Source: Desulfovibrio sp.
GTDB lineage: Bacteria > Desulfobacterota > Desulfovibrionia > Desulfovibrionales > Desulfovibrionaceae
Length of the DNA: 21,686 nucleotides
Assembly (NCBI GenBank): GCA_022837365.1
Contig: JALHHV010000025.1
Coordinates: 1-21,686 of the forward strand
Direction: 5' to 3'
Positions 1 to 9,550 of this stretch are shown in pieces. Positions within the stretch are counted from its first letter, which is position 1, and every line of letters begins with the position of its first letter. Under the pieces are notes generated by a model that made no database searches, was not told the origin of the DNA, and worked only from the letters and a program-made list of their open reading frames with translations. The position numbers were made by a program, and so were the translations under genes.

Positions 1-1140
1 GTCGCCGGTGACCACCATGCTCTGGATGAAGTTCTGCATCTCGCGCACGTTGCCGGGCCAGCGGTAGTTTTCCAGCGCCTCCAGCGTCGATTCGGCGATT
101 TCCATGGACCGCCGGTACTTGGCGGCGTAGCGCTCCAGAAAGTGCCGGGCCAGCGGGGCGATGTCCTCGCGCCGTTCGCGCAGCGGCGGAATCTGCAACA
201 CGGCCACGCTGAGGCGGTAGAACAGGTCGCTGCGGAACTTGCCGGTGCGCACGTCGTCGTCCAGGTCGCGGTTGGTGGCGGCGATGATGCGCACGTCCAC
301 CTTGCGCGGCTGGGTGGCGCCCACCCGGGTCACCTCCTGGTCCTGGAGCACGCGCAGCAGCTTGGTCTGCATGGGCAGGGGCAACTCGCCTATCTCGTCC
401 AGGAACACCGTGCCGCCGTCGGCCATTTCGAAGTAGCCCGCCTTGCCCTTGGCGTTGGCCCCGGAAAACGCCCCCGGCACGTACCCGAACAGTTCCGACT
501 CGATGAGGTTCGGCGCGATGCTGCCACAGTCCACCTTCAGGAACATGCGTTCGCTGCGGGGGCTGTGCTCGTGCGCCAGGCGGGCCAGCACGTCCTTGCC
601 GACCCCGGTTTCGCCCAGCAGCAGGAGCGTGGCGTCGGTGCCCGCCACGCGTTGCAGCCGGGCCACCAGCGAGAGCATGGACTCGCTGCGGAAGATGGGG
701 TGCGTGGGCGAGGCGTTGGTCTGGATCATGCTTTCCAGACGTTCGTGGAATTCGTCGATGAGCTGCTTCTGCTGGGCGATCTGGTCGCGGAACTGGGTGA
801 TCATGGTGATGTCCCGCGCGAAGGTGACCACCAGGCACACCTCGCCCGCCTCGTCCAGCACCGGGTAGCCGCGCAGGATGATCTTCTTCTCGCCGCGCAC
901 GTTCTGCACCGAGGTGGACGGCCGCCTGGAGCGCACGATCTCGGGGTTGACGATGCGGTCGAAAACCCCTTCCTCCACCAGCGCGTTGACGTTGCGGCCG
1001 CGCAGGTCCTGCTGCCGCAGGCCGGTCAGCTGCTCGTACATCCGGTTGACCAGCAGGGTGGTGCCGTCGCGGTCAGAGATGTAGATGCCGTCGCTGAATA
1101 TGTCGATGATGCTTTTGAAATGCTTGAGTATCTTTTCCAT
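1..1140 (-). CDS. Sigma-54-dependent enhancer-binding regulator with PAS domain (C-terminus outside window)
   Basis: This is a transcriptional activator that remodels RNA polymerase-sigma54. The 380 visible residues read in one frame to the left edge; the C-terminal DNA-binding helix-turn-helix lies outside. Residues about 5-115 form a PAS-type sensor (ending VVTFARDIT), followed by a short helical linker and an AAA+ domain from about 150. Walker A is GETGVGK at 176-182. The sigma54-contact loop reads GAFSGA at 223-228 instead of the usual GAFTGA. Walker B is [11 protein letters not shown], and [11 protein letters not shown] is near the edge. There is no response-regulator receiver domain, so the PAS domain probably senses a small molecule or redox signal. 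The start ATG at 1140 has a weak AAGG seven bases upstream. It lies last in the isethionate operon, 183 bp after islB, and is the likely activator of the sigma-54 promoter at 8117-8132. The ligand is unknown. Confidence 0.93.
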   Translation of the reverse strand, partial: MEKILKHFKSIIDIFSDGIYISDRDGTTLLVNRMYEQLTGLRQQDLRGRNVNALVEEGVFDRIVNPEIVRSRRPSTSVQNVRGEKKIILRGYPVLDEAGEVCLVVTFARDITMITQFRDQIAQQKQLIDEFHERLESMIQTNASPTHPIFRSESMLSLVARLQRVAGTDATLLLLGETGVGKDVLARLAHEHSPRSERMFLKVDCGSIAPNLIESELFGYVPGAFSGANAKGKAGYFEMADGGTVFLDEIGELPLPMQTKLLRVLQDQEVTRVGATQPRKVDVRIIAATNRDLDDDVRTGKFRSDLFYRLSVAVLQIPPLRERREDIAPLARHFLERYAAKYRRSMEIAESTLEALENYRWPGNVREMQNFIQSMVVTGD

Positions 1141-1323
1141 GGTGCGGCCTTGGCCCCCTGGCGGGATGCGGCGGTGCGCGGGCGGGAACGGAAGACTCCG
1201 CATGCCCCATTGCCGTGCGTCCATTGCCGTGTGGCGGACACCGTGGCGGAACGGGGCTGCGGCAACCGTACGGCAGGACGCGGGGGCGTGCAAGACGCCG
1301 CCGGCTGCCGCAGCCGGGAGGGC
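1141..1323 (-). other. Spacer between islB and the regulator, with hairpin and 11-bp direct repeat
   Basis: This 183-bp non-coding spacer contains a perfect inverted repeat (CCGGCTGC, one base, GCAGCCGG) at 1301-1317, starting seven bases past the islB stop in the direction of transcription. It has no T-run, so it is at best a weak attenuator or an RNA 3'-end stabiliser. An 11-bp sequence CCATTGCCGTG occurs twice, at 1207-1217 and 1221-1231, a 14-bp period. I see no convincing promoter for the regulator, but one could lie here. Confidence 0.5.
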
Positions 1324-2253
1324 CTAGCTCCGCCCCCGGCGGGCGGCCACCAGGCGCAGCAGCCCCGACATGCGCGCCTCGTCCAGTCTCGCTTCGCCCA
1401 TGGGGGCTTCGCGCCCGAGGAAATGGTACTTCTGGGTGCCCAGCCGGTGGTAGGGCAGCAGGTGGTATTCCACGTGGGGGTACGGCGCGAGAAAGTCGAG
1501 GATGGCCTCGATGTCCGCATCCCCGTCGTTGAAGCCGGGGATGACCGGCGTGCGCACCATCACGTGCAGTTTGGGATGGTGTTCCATGACCCGGCGGAAG
1601 TTTTCCAGGATCAGGTCGTTGGCGACGCCCGTGCCTTCCTCGTGCCGTATCGGGTCCATGTGCTTGAGGTCGAACAGCAGGGTGCGCGAAAGACGGCAGG
1701 CCGCGTCCAGCGCTTCCCACCGGGCGTGGCCGCAGGTTTCCACGGCCGCGCCGATGCGGCGCTTGCGCGCCTCGCGCAGCAGGGCCAGGGCGAAGTCTTC
1801 CTGCAACAGCGGTTCGCCGCCGGAAAGGGTCATGCCGCCGCCCGAGCGGGCGTAGAACGGGCTGTCCTGCTCCACGGTGCGCAGCACGTCGGCCACGGTG
1901 CGCCGCGCGCCGTAGGTGATCAGCGCGTTGGAGGGACAGACCGAGGTACAGTCGCGCGTGCATTCCACGCACAGGGCCCGGTCGATGACGATGCGGTCGT
2001 CCTCCCCGCGCGAGATGGCGCCGGAAAAGCACATCTCCACGCAGCGCACGCAGTGGGAAAGCCCCAGGCACCGCCCCTGGTTGTAGGCCAGCTGGATGCG
2101 CGCGGCCTGCGATTCGGGGTTGGAGCACCAGTGGCAGCGCAGCGGGCATCCCTTCAGGAACACCACGGTGCGGATGCCCGGCCCGTCGTGCACGGAGTAT
2201 TTCTGGATGTTGAAGACGATGCCGGTGGCGTTGTTGTCGTCCGTGGGGGTCAT
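1324..2253 (-). CDS. islB: Glycyl radical enzyme activating protein (isethionate sulfite-lyase activase)
   Basis: This is a radical S-adenosylmethionine enzyme that installs the glycyl radical on the lyase encoded just upstream. It has 309 residues, normal for ferredoxin-containing activases of this class and longer than the classical PflA. The CX3CX2C motif that binds the SAM-coordinating cluster is C36, C40, C43. It is followed by an inserted bacterial-ferredoxin-type domain with two four-cysteine sets: C62, C68, C71, C75 and C95, C98, C102, C106. The SAM-binding SGGEPLL motif follows. The N-terminal [12 protein letters not shown] is typical of the family. The ATG at 2253 has only a weak GGA upstream. 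Translation may be deliberately low, since an activase is needed in small amounts. The partner assignment rests on adjacency to islA; the activase sequence alone would not name the substrate. Confidence 0.93.
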   Translation of the reverse strand: MTPTDDNNATGIVFNIQKYSVHDGPGIRTVVFLKGCPLRCHWCSNPESQAARIQLAYNQGRCLGLSHCVRCVEMCFSGAISRGEDDRIVIDRALCVECTRDCTSVCPSNALITYGARRTVADVLRTVEQDSPFYARSGGGMTLSGGEPLLQEDFALALLREARKRRIGAAVETCGHARWEALDAACRLSRTLLFDLKHMDPIRHEEGTGVANDLILENFRRVMEHHPKLHVMVRTPVIPGFNDGDADIEAILDFLAPYPHVEYHLLPYHRLGTQKYHFLGREAPMGEARLDEARMSGLLRLVAARRGRS

Positions 2254-2417
2254 GCGGAAATCCGGTGCGCCCGGCGTGCGGGGTTGGCGTGCTGCGTGCT
2301 GTGCGTGATTCGGCGCGGCTGCGTTTGGGCGGCCGGCGCGCCTGGGCGGGCGCCCCCTCCGTGCCTCCCGGAAGGGGCGCCCCGTGGCCGGCGGGCCCGG
2401 CCCGCCGGCGTCGCGGA
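2254..2417 (-). other. islA-islB spacer with a perfect 10-bp hairpin
   Basis: This 164-bp gap follows the islA stop. A perfect 10-bp stem with a three-base loop lies at 2387-2396 / 2400-2409 (GCCGGCGGGC pairing with GCCCGCCGGC), about nine bases past the stop. A second possible stem-loop, about nine base pairs, is formed by GGGCGCCCC near 2349 and GGGGCGCCC near 2375. No T-tract follows either on the minus strand. They would suit a partial transcription brake or mRNA stabiliser that keeps lyase levels far above activase levels. Confidence 0.5.
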
Positions 2418-4873
2418 CTACATGGTGCCGTGTTGTCCACGAAGTAGGCGCTGTACCCGGCGATGCGCACGATGAGGTTGCGGTACTTCTCGGGGTCGCG
2501 CTGGGCGGCCAGCAGGGTTTCGCGGTTGATGACGTTGAACTGCACGTGCCACAGCTTCAGGTCGCAGAAGGTGCGGATGAACGACACCAGCTTCTGGGTG
2601 CCGTCGTCGCCTTCCAGGCACTTGGGCGTGAACTTGATGTTCAGCATGCGCGCCGCGCGCGAGCGGTAGCCGTAGTTCTTGGAGCTGAAGTTGGACAGCA
2701 GCACCGCCGTGGGGCCGTTGACGTCGGCCCCGTGCGAGGCGGACGAGCCGTCGGACAGCGGGGTCCACGCCTTGCGCCCGTTGGGGGTGGCGCTGACCAC
2801 CTTGCCGAACGGCACGTGCGAGGTGAACGGCACGTAGCGCACGTCGTTGTGCATGCCGAGGTCCCTGGAGTAGCGGGCCCCGTATTCCACGGACAGCAGG
2901 TCGATGTCGCGGGCGATGGCGTCGGCGTAGTCGTCGTTGTTGCCGTAGCAGGGGGCGTTGCGCAGGATCTGGCGCACGTCCTCCTTGCCCTCGAAGTTGC
3001 ATTCCAGGGCTTCGACGACCTGGGCCATGGTCAGGGCGCCGTCCTCGAACACCACCTTCTTCAGGGCCGCCAGCGAATCCACCACGGTGCCGTAGCCGAT
3101 GTACTCGAAGTAGCCGAGGTTGATGCCCTCGGGAATCTGCGGGGTGTGCAGGTCAAGGCAGTGCTTCATGCACAGGTCGTGCAGGGTCGAGCCCATGGGC
3201 TGCGCGAAGTGGCGGGCGCGCAGATTGTTGATGATGTGCTGCTGCATGAAGGCCGTCTTCAGGAACAGCCTGTGCTGGGCCACGTAGGCGTTCCACAGGT
3301 CGTCCCAGGTCCTGAAGTTGCGCGGGTCGCCGGTGTGCTCGCCAAGGTCCGCGTCGCCGTACTTCTTCATGCGGCCGTTGTAGAGCACCATTTCCAGCGC
3401 GGCGGCGAAGTTGATGTACGCCCCGCCGGAGGTGTAGGTGTCGCGGTTGGGCATGCGCGCCTCGGTGCAGCCCGACACGGCGTAGTCGTACGCCTCTTCG
3501 AAGGTGGCCCCCTTGGAGACGTAGAGGGGGATGATTTCCTCGTCGTTGATCAGCTTGGGGAAGCCCGAGCCGTCCTTGATGGTTTCCGCCACTTCCCACA
3601 GGTAGCGTTCCGGCGCGCGGGAGTGGATGCGCGCCGCAAGGTCGGGGTAGTGCAGCGGGAATTCGCGCTTGGACTTCAGGAAGAGGTAGGTCAGGTCGTT
3701 GGTGGCGTCGCTGCCGTCGGGGGTCTGGCCGCCTACGGTCACCGCCTCCCAGTGGGCGTAGCCTTCGTTGAAGGCCCCGCCGGTGGGCGAGATGTACAGG
3801 TCGATGAACTGGGCCATGCCCACCCACATGCACTCGATGAGTTCGAGGGCGGCGTCCTCGGTCAGGCGGCCTTCGGCCATGTCCTTCTCGTAGAACGGGA
3901 AGAAGTACTGGTCCATGCGCCCGTTGGAGACGATGGTGCCGGTCTTCTGCTCCATGCGCGAGAACATCTGGGTGAACCACTGCGCCTGCACCGCCTCGCG
4001 GAAGGTGCGGGCGGGGTGTTCGGGCACCCGTTGGCAGATGTCGGCCAGGGCCAGCAGTTCGGCCTTGCGGGCGGGGTCGGTTTCCGCCGCCGCCTTTTCG
4101 CGGGCCAGGTCGGCATGGCGCCGGGCCCAGGTGACCACGGCGTCGCACACGATGGTCACGGCTTCCAGGAAGGGGCGCTTCTCGCAGTTGTCGGCGGGGC
4201 TCAGCGGGTCCAGGGCGGCCAGCTTGTCCAGCGCTTCCCGCTTCAGGCCGCCGAAGCCCTTTTGCAGCACCTTTTCATAGTCGTGCACCCACTGGATGGA
4301 CGAGCGGAACGACGAGGTCTCGTTGACGATGAACCGCGAGTGCAGCCCGTCGGGGTCGTCGTAGGTCAGCTTGTGCACCTCGGCGGGCAGGGCCATGTTC
4401 AGGTGTTCGTGGTAGGTGCGGCCCTTCCAGAACGGGGCGATTTCGTCCACCACCACCTGGGCGTCCTCCGGTGTGATGGTGAAGGGCGATTCCACGCGCT
4501 TGGGCAGGTCTTCGATGGCCAGCCCCAGGAAGTCGCCGTCCAGTTCCGGGTACAGGATGCCGTAGCGGCCCTGCGCACCGGCGCGGCCCGCCAGCAACTG
4601 GTGGTCGTCGATGTACACGGTGATGTTCTCGGCCACGTGCAGCATGGCTTTCGCCCAGCGCAGCACCAGCGGCTGGCCCTCCGTGGCGCGCATGGACCGG
4701 GTGAAGTACCTGGCGCGTTCCACGTCGATGCGCGGGCGCAGCCCCTCGAAGGATTCGAGGATGGTGAACACCCGCCGGTGCCCGGCGCGGAAGCGGTCCT
4801 CCTTGCCTTCCATCTTGTCGTACAGGCGCTGTTCGTGCGGGGTCATGACCTCGCAGCATTCGGGATTGCGCAT
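2418..4873 (-). CDS. islA: Isethionate sulfite-lyase, glycyl radical enzyme; frame disrupted near C-terminus
   Basis: The enzyme cleaves the C-S bond of isethionate, giving acetaldehyde and sulfite, in the cytoplasm. The ATG at 4873 has AAAGGAG seven bases upstream. The thiyl cysteine is C469 in [10 protein letters not shown] with the partner E471, and the radical glycine is G806 in [11 protein letters not shown]. Substrate-pocket residues I recall from the Bilophila wadsworthia IslA structure (R189, Q193, W374, C468, E470, R678, F682, G805) are all present one position later: R190, Q194, W375, C469, E471, R679, F683, G806. After D813 the frame fails. It runs on through the spacer and out of frame across islB, while another frame gives HGTM and a stop at 2418. 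Family members have about 25 residues after the glycine, so roughly 40 bases (3n+1) appear missing near 2432. The end given here is the inferred natural stop. Confidence 0.9.
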
Positions 4874-4993
4874 GATGATTCTCCTTTGACTGGGCTGTTG
4901 GTTCGCTGAGGTTCTCAATGGTCCGGTCGGCCCGGTGGCGGGCCGCCCCGAGGTCGCATCGGGGCGGTCCGTGCCGGGCATTCCCGTTTCCGG
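4874..4993 (-). other. iseQM-islA spacer with a 9-bp hairpin
   Basis: A 120-bp gap between the permease stop and the lyase start. A perfect 9-bp inverted repeat with a seven-base loop (CCGCCCCGA and TCGGGGCGG) lies at 4943-4951 / 4959-4967. No T-run follows, so it is not a classical terminator. It may protect upstream or downstream mRNA segments from decay. The islA ribosome binding site lies at its left end. Confidence 0.5.
4881..4887 (-). promoter_or_regulatory. Strong ribosome binding site of islA
   Basis: AAAGGAG on the minus strand, seven bases before the islA ATG at 4873. It fixes the start at MRNPECC; in-frame codons farther upstream have no such site. It is the strongest translation signal in the operon beside that of iseP. 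Confidence 0.8.
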
Positions 4994-6874
4994 CTACCTG
5001 GTAAGGAACAGGGGCAGGTCGGGAACGTAGGTAATCAGAAGCAGGATGCCGATCATCACCAGCAGCAGCGGGAAGGCCACGCGCGCCAGCGGTTCCAGCT
5101 TGCAGCGGGCTATGCCGCTGGCCACGAAGAGGTTCACGCCCACCGGCGGCGTGACGAAGCCGAGGGCCAGGTTGACCACCATCACGATGCCGAAGTGCAA
5201 CGGATCAACCCCCACCTTGATCACGATGGGCAGCAGGATGGGCGTAAGGATCACGATGGCCGCCAGGGCCTCCATGAAGGTGCCCACCCACAGCAGCAGC
5301 AGGTTGATCAGCAGCAGGATGAGGAACTTGTTTTCGGTCAGGCTCAGCATGGCCTCGGCGATGCGGGTGGGCACCTGCTCGATGGTCATGATGTTGCCGA
5401 AGATGGTGGCCATGGACATCAGGATGATGACGATGGCCGAGGTGCTGCACGATTCCATGAAGCACTGCATCAGGTTGCGCAGCTTGATCTCGCGGTACAC
5501 GAACAGCCCCACGATCAACCCGTAGAGCGCCGCCACGGCGGCTGCCTCGGTGGGGGTCATGATGCCGCCGTAGATGCCGCCAAGGATGATCACCGGCACC
5601 ATCAGGGCCCATTTGGCCTCCCAGGCCGCGCGGGCAAAGGTGGACAGGTTGCGGGTGCGCGCCTCGCCGTGCCAGCCGCGCTTCTTCGAGTAGAAATAGG
5701 CGTATGCCATGAGCGCGAAGCCGGTGAGCAAGCCGGGCACGATGCCGCCCAGGAACAGTTTGCCGATGGAGACCTGCGCGGAGATGCCGTAGACCACGAA
5801 GGGGTTGCTGGGAGGAATCATGACCCCGATGGCCCCGGCGCAGGCCACCACGGCGGCGGCGAACAGCTTGTCGTAGCCGCGTTCCACCATGGCCGGGATG
5901 GTCAGCGAGCCGATGGCCGCCACCGTGGCCGGGCCGGAGCCGCTGATGGCCGCGAAGAACATGCAGGTGGCGATGGTGGCCAGCGCCATGCCGCCGGGCA
6001 GCGCGCCCACCATTTCATCGGCCAGGGCCAGCAGGCGGCGCGAAAGGCCGCCCGCGCCCATGAACACGCCCGCCGCGATGAAGAACGGGATGGCCATGAT
6101 GGGAAAGCTGTCGATGGAGGTGAAGGCCACCTGCGCCACGTAGTCGATGGGCAGGGTGCCCGCACCGATGACGGTGGCCAGCGCCGACAGGCCGAGGCTG
6201 ATGGCAATGGGTACCCCCACCACCAGGAACAGCAAGAAGTAGCCGAACAGCAGGGTGAGGGCGCTGAAATCGGTGTCCAGCAGCACCGGCGCGGCCATGG
6301 CGGCGCAGAACGCGAACGAGAGCAGGGTGTCCTTGAGCCCGATTTCCTGGGCCTGGGTGAACAGGTCCTGCAGCAGGCGCACGCCCATCAGGCCGAAGCC
6401 CACGGGCAGGATCAGGTACGGGACGGCATAGGGAATCTGCAAGGCGGGCGTGGTCTGCGGGAACTCCAGCATCATGAAGATGTGGTTGGTGCCCATGTAC
6501 AGCACCACCGCGGCCAGCACCAGGAAGCAGACGTCCACCACCACCCAGCTCATCTTCTGCAGGCGTGGCGACAGGCGGTCGTACACGATGTCCACGCGGA
6601 TGTTCGAGCGGTCGCGGATGGCCAGCGGAATGGCCAGGTACGAAATCCAGATGAAGAGGAAGCGGGCCAGTTCCTCGGTCCACACCGCCGCGCCCGAGCC
6701 CGAATACATGTGGGTGATGAGGTAGCGGTAGGCGGTCTGGAACGAGATGATCAGGATGATCGCCAGCATTCCCGCGAACAGGAAGGGCTTTTCGAAGTTG
6801 TCATCCAGTTTCTTCAGAAGGCCCGCCCGGCTCGCGGGGGGGCCTTCCGTAATGGCCGCGGAAAATTCGCTCAT
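4994..6874 (-). CDS. iseQM: TRAP transporter permease, fused small (DctQ) and large (DctM) subunits, isethionate type
   Basis: This is the inner-membrane part of a sodium-driven tripartite (TRAP) importer working with the binding protein encoded upstream. It is 626 residues. Roughly residues 30-185 form the four-helix DctQ domain (with WTEELARFLFIWISYLAIP). Residues about 200-620 form the multi-helix DctM domain, with motifs such as FPIMAIPFFIAAGVFMGAGG, AISGSGPATVAAIG and VTPPVGVNLFVASG. Separate Q and M subunits are usual elsewhere; fused ones are also known, and I recall the isethionate transporter of Oleidesulfovibrio alaskensis (IseP with IseQM) being of this type. The ATG at 6874 is preceded by GAGG. 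Substrate assignment comes from the operon with islA and islB, not from transporter residues. Confidence 0.92.
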   Translation of the reverse strand: MSEFSAAITEGPPASRAGLLKKLDDNFEKPFLFAGMLAIILIISFQTAYRYLITHMYSGSGAAVWTEELARFLFIWISYLAIPLAIRDRSNIRVDIVYDRLSPRLQKMSWVVVDVCFLVLAAVVLYMGTNHIFMMLEFPQTTPALQIPYAVPYLILPVGFGLMGVRLLQDLFTQAQEIGLKDTLLSFAFCAAMAAPVLLDTDFSALTLLFGYFLLFLVVGVPIAISLGLSALATVIGAGTLPIDYVAQVAFTSIDSFPIMAIPFFIAAGVFMGAGGLSRRLLALADEMVGALPGGMALATIATCMFFAAISGSGPATVAAIGSLTIPAMVERGYDKLFAAAVVACAGAIGVMIPPSNPFVVYGISAQVSIGKLFLGGIVPGLLTGFALMAYAYFYSKKRGWHGEARTRNLSTFARAAWEAKWALMVPVIILGGIYGGIMTPTEAAAVAALYGLIVGLFVYREIKLRNLMQCFMESCSTSAIVIILMSMATIFGNIMTIEQVPTRIAEAMLSLTENKFLILLLINLLLLWVGTFMEALAAIVILTPILLPIVIKVGVDPLHFGIVMVVNLALGFVTPPVGVNLFVASGIARCKLEPLARVAFPLLLVMIGILLLITYVPDLPLFLTR

Positions 6875-7034
6875 TGTCGTTGCCTCTTGTTGCTTGGCAT
6901 GTCACACCCGGCGACCGGGTGATATCCGTCGCGGCGTCGGCCGCAGGCAAGGAAACGGGGTCTGCCGGCCCGGGCCGGCGGGCGGGGAGGGCCTGCGACT
7001 TCCCCGCCCCCGGTCGGGCGATCAGACGGACCGG
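6875..7034 (-). other. iseP-iseQM spacer with three GC-rich hairpins
   Basis: This 160-bp gap holds three inverted repeats. The first met by transcription is a 9-bp stem, 6980-6988 with 7001-7009 (GGGCGGGGA and TCCCCGCCC). Next is a 16-bp perfect palindrome GCCGGCCCGGGCCGGC at 6964-6979. Last is a 7-bp stem with a CGA loop at 6905-6911 / 6915-6921. None is followed by a T-tract. They begin about 25 bases past the iseP stop. Structures here are commonly linked to higher levels of binding-protein mRNA than permease mRNA; that role is inferred. Confidence 0.55.
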
Positions 7035-8249
<1,215 letters not shown>

Positions 8250-8298
8250 TTATACCATTAAAACAAGCAATTCCATGGTGTTGCTGATTGTTTTGCGA

Positions 8299-8335
8299 TG
8301 TTGCAATGTTGCAACAATGATACAGGGTTGCAACA
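8299..8335. promoter_or_regulatory. Cluster of GTTGCAAC palindromes, candidate enhancer (UAS)
   Basis: Three copies of the self-complementary octamer GTTGCAAC occur: 8300-8307 (last base differs), 8308-8315 (extended to the 10-bp palindrome TGTTGCAACA at 8307-8316), and 8327-8334. Centres are 8 and 19 bp apart. The cluster lies about 195-230 bp upstream of the predicted sigma-54 start site, a normal distance for an enhancer. The likely binder is the regulator at 1-1140, by inference. Confidence 0.6.
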
Positions 8336-8612
8336 CTCGCACCGGCATCATGATAACGAGGATTATTTCACATGACGCCGCGTGACAGGGTGGACATGGC
8401 GTGAAAGGGCCGGAAGCGACCTGCGCCGGGTGTGGCGGAGGTCGTCGCGAGGATGGGGATATTCTTGTAATGCTGTGATTTTGCAAATGATATCAGAGAA
8501 GGGGATATGAGAGGGAACGTGGGCGCCCATGTGGCGTTCTGTCACGATCCGGAAGCAGACGGCATGGCTCTTGCTCGCCATGGGGGCCATTTCACGTCAC
8601 AAGGAGAGACCC

Positions 8613-9455
8613 ATGGCTATCATCGATTTCCGTTTTCGCCCCAATACCCCGGAAACCATCACCGGCATCGCCACCAGCGCCATGTTCAAGGCGGCCTGCG
8701 CGGCCATCGGCTTCGAGCGCCGCAAGCCGCAGCCGCTGGACGAGATCGTGGCCGGCCTCGACGCGCGCGGCGTGGACCTGTGCGTGATCACCGGGCGCGA
8801 CAGCGAAACCACCTACGGTTCGCCCTCCAACAACCCCGGCGTGCTGTCCTTCGTGCGGGCGCACCCCACGCGGTTCATCGGCTTCTGGGGCGTGGACCCG
8901 CACAAGGGCATGGCCGCCGTGCGCGACCTGCGCCACGCGGTGACCGAACTGGGCATGCGCGGCGCCTCCATCGACCCGTACCTGGCGCACGTCAGGCCCA
9001 ATGAAGCGCGCTACTACCCCATCTATGCCGCCTGCTGCGACCTGGGCATTCCCGTGGTCATCACCACCGCGCCCCCGCCGCAGGTGCCCGGGGCGGTGAT
9101 GGACTACACCGACCCCCGCCACGTGGACATCGTGGCCCGCGACTTCCCGGACCTGACCATCGTCATGAGCCACGGCGGCTACCCGTTCGTGAACGAGGCC
9201 GTCTTCACCTGCCTGCGCAACGCCAACGTGTACATGGACTGCTCGGAATACGAGCTTGCGCCCATGGCCGATGTCTATGTACAGGCAATGTCCTCGTTCA
9301 TCCCCGACAAGGTGGTCTTCGCCAGCGCGCACCCGTTCATCGAGCAGGCCGACGCCCTGGACGTGTACGCGCGGATGCCCCTGCCGGACGAGGTGCGTCA
9401 CAAGATCATGTACGGGAATGCACTGCGCATTCTCGGCGGCGTCCTTCCTTCCTAG
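8613..9455 (+). CDS. Amidohydrolase-2 family protein with altered metal-ligand motifs
   Basis: A 280-residue protein of the amidohydrolase-related TIM-barrel family (PF04909-like). The ATG at 8613 is chosen because AAGGAG lies six bases upstream; the frame opens at 8529 but without a comparable site. The N-terminus reads IIDFRFRPN where canonical members have a DxHxH metal pair, so both histidines are arginines. The strand-5 histidine position reads VVITTAP. The MSHGGYPF motif keeps its histidine, and the late aspartate motif (usually GSDxP) reads FASAHPF. It may bind metal differently, use none, or act as a non-hydrolytic member; I recall a subfamily with this RxRP start. It is transcribed divergently from the isethionate operon and precedes a TauE/SafE permease. 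Substrate and reaction are unknown. Confidence 0.85.
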   Translation: MAIIDFRFRPNTPETITGIATSAMFKAACAAIGFERRKPQPLDEIVAGLDARGVDLCVITGRDSETTYGSPSNNPGVLSFVRAHPTRFIGFWGVDPHKGMAAVRDLRHAVTELGMRGASIDPYLAHVRPNEARYYPIYAACCDLGIPVVITTAPPPQVPGAVMDYTDPRHVDIVARDFPDLTIVMSHGGYPFVNEAVFTCLRNANVYMDCSEYELAPMADVYVQAMSSFIPDKVVFASAHPFIEQADALDVYARMPLPDEVRHKIMYGNALRILGGVLPS

Positions 9456-9550
9456 CCCGTCGGCCGGGGCCGTCCGCCGCGCCGCGGGCGGCCCTGGCGC
9501 CAGGCGGACGGCAACCCTTGCGGCGGAACCCCGGAACCCCGCGGAGTCCC
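9456..9550 (+). other. Amidohydrolase-tauE spacer with a 9-bp hairpin
   Basis: A short spacer with a perfect 9-bp inverted repeat, CCGTCCGCC at 9470-9478 and GGCGGACGG at 9503-9511, enclosing a GC-rich loop that can itself fold. No T-run follows. Because the next gene starts only 40 bases later, the two genes are probably one operon with a processing or attenuating structure between them. Confidence 0.45.

Noticed and set aside
1073..2434. A 450-residue C-terminal extension of the glycyl radical enzyme
   Set aside because: It is spacer plus islB read in the wrong frame; no known family has it, so it is the result of the frameshift.
142..4909. Very long open frames on the plus strand opposite the isethionate genes
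   Set aside because: They lie antisense to clear family members, are rich in His, Gly, Val and Arg as expected from complement of GC-rich codons, and show no domains. Similar open frames opposite or overlapping 5195-6922, 10362-13262, 13430-16390, 16018-18165 and 18734-20107 were dropped for the same reason.
8507..9004. Small plus-strand ORF starting MRGNVG upstream of the amidohydrolase
   Set aside because: Despite a GGGG stretch before the ATG, most of it overlaps the amidohydrolase in another frame, and the product is low complexity.
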